Shown: positions 19,786 through 19,813 of the stretch, piece after piece
Position numbering within the stretch: the stretch's first letter is position 1
Layout of the letters: the number at the start of each line of letters is the position of its first letter
Origin: Pholiota molesta
Taxonomy: Eukaryota > Basidiomycota > Agaricomycetes > Agaricales > Strophariaceae
Direction: 5' to 3'
NCBI GenBank assembly: GCA_014925825.1
Contig: JACGCK010000494.1
Span: 1 to 19,813 of the forward strand
Length of the DNA: 19,813 nt
The notes under the pieces: model-generated
Database searches by the model: none
What the model saw: only the letters and a program-made list of their open reading frames with translations
Told to the model about the DNA's origin: nothing
Program-made: the position numbers and the translations under genes

Positions 19786-19813
19786 TCATCCTGTATATGC
19801 CATCATGTCATGC

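Overview
The window is nuclear DNA from a filamentous basidiomycete, most likely an Agaricomycete. The evidence is dense short introns (mostly 45-65 nt, GT-AG), very small exons, and protein families with basidiomycete-type sequence. All gene models below were built by hand from splice sites and protein-family recognition. Summed exon lengths were used as a reading-frame check. No database search was possible.

Layout from left to right: 3' end of an aspartate aminotransferase gene (+); a serine-rich orphan protein of about 595 aa (+); Elongator subunit Elp5 (-); a two-membrane-segment GNAT acetyltransferase (-); a 147-bp tandem duplication in its upstream flank, followed by about 1.4 kb of AT-rich DNA with a possible decayed reading frame; a 13-exon dienelactone hydrolase (+); elongation factor 1-alpha with a 5' UTR intron (-); a Ser/Thr kinase with a PAS-kinase-like catalytic domain (-), divergent from ribosomal protein eL32 (+); a Memo-family protein (+), convergent with a Tfc7/tau55-like histidine phosphatase (-); a doubtful small ORF (-); an Stm1/SERBP-type ribosome-binding protein (-); and, facing away from it, a TATA-driven spliced transcript of unknown nature (+).

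Five of the ten recognisable genes (aspartate aminotransferase, EF-1alpha, the kinase, the tau55-like phosphatase and Stm1) each lack exactly one base inside a short homopolymer, while every other part of the model is intact. EF-1alpha is essential and highly conserved, so consensus-sequence errors are a better explanation than pseudogenes. The other gene models (Elp5, GNAT, dienelactone hydrolase, eL32, Memo) close in frame with no correction.

Many genes here serve protein synthesis: EF-1alpha, eL32, an Stm1-type ribosome factor, Elp5 (wobble-uridine tRNA modification) and a tau55-like protein (TFIIIC in yeast). I see no phage-type, CRISPR, toxin or biosynthetic-cluster system. The most unusual items are the 9-nt micro-exon in the hydrolase gene, the nearly perfect tandem duplication, the orphan protein, and the unexplained divergent transcript at the right edge.
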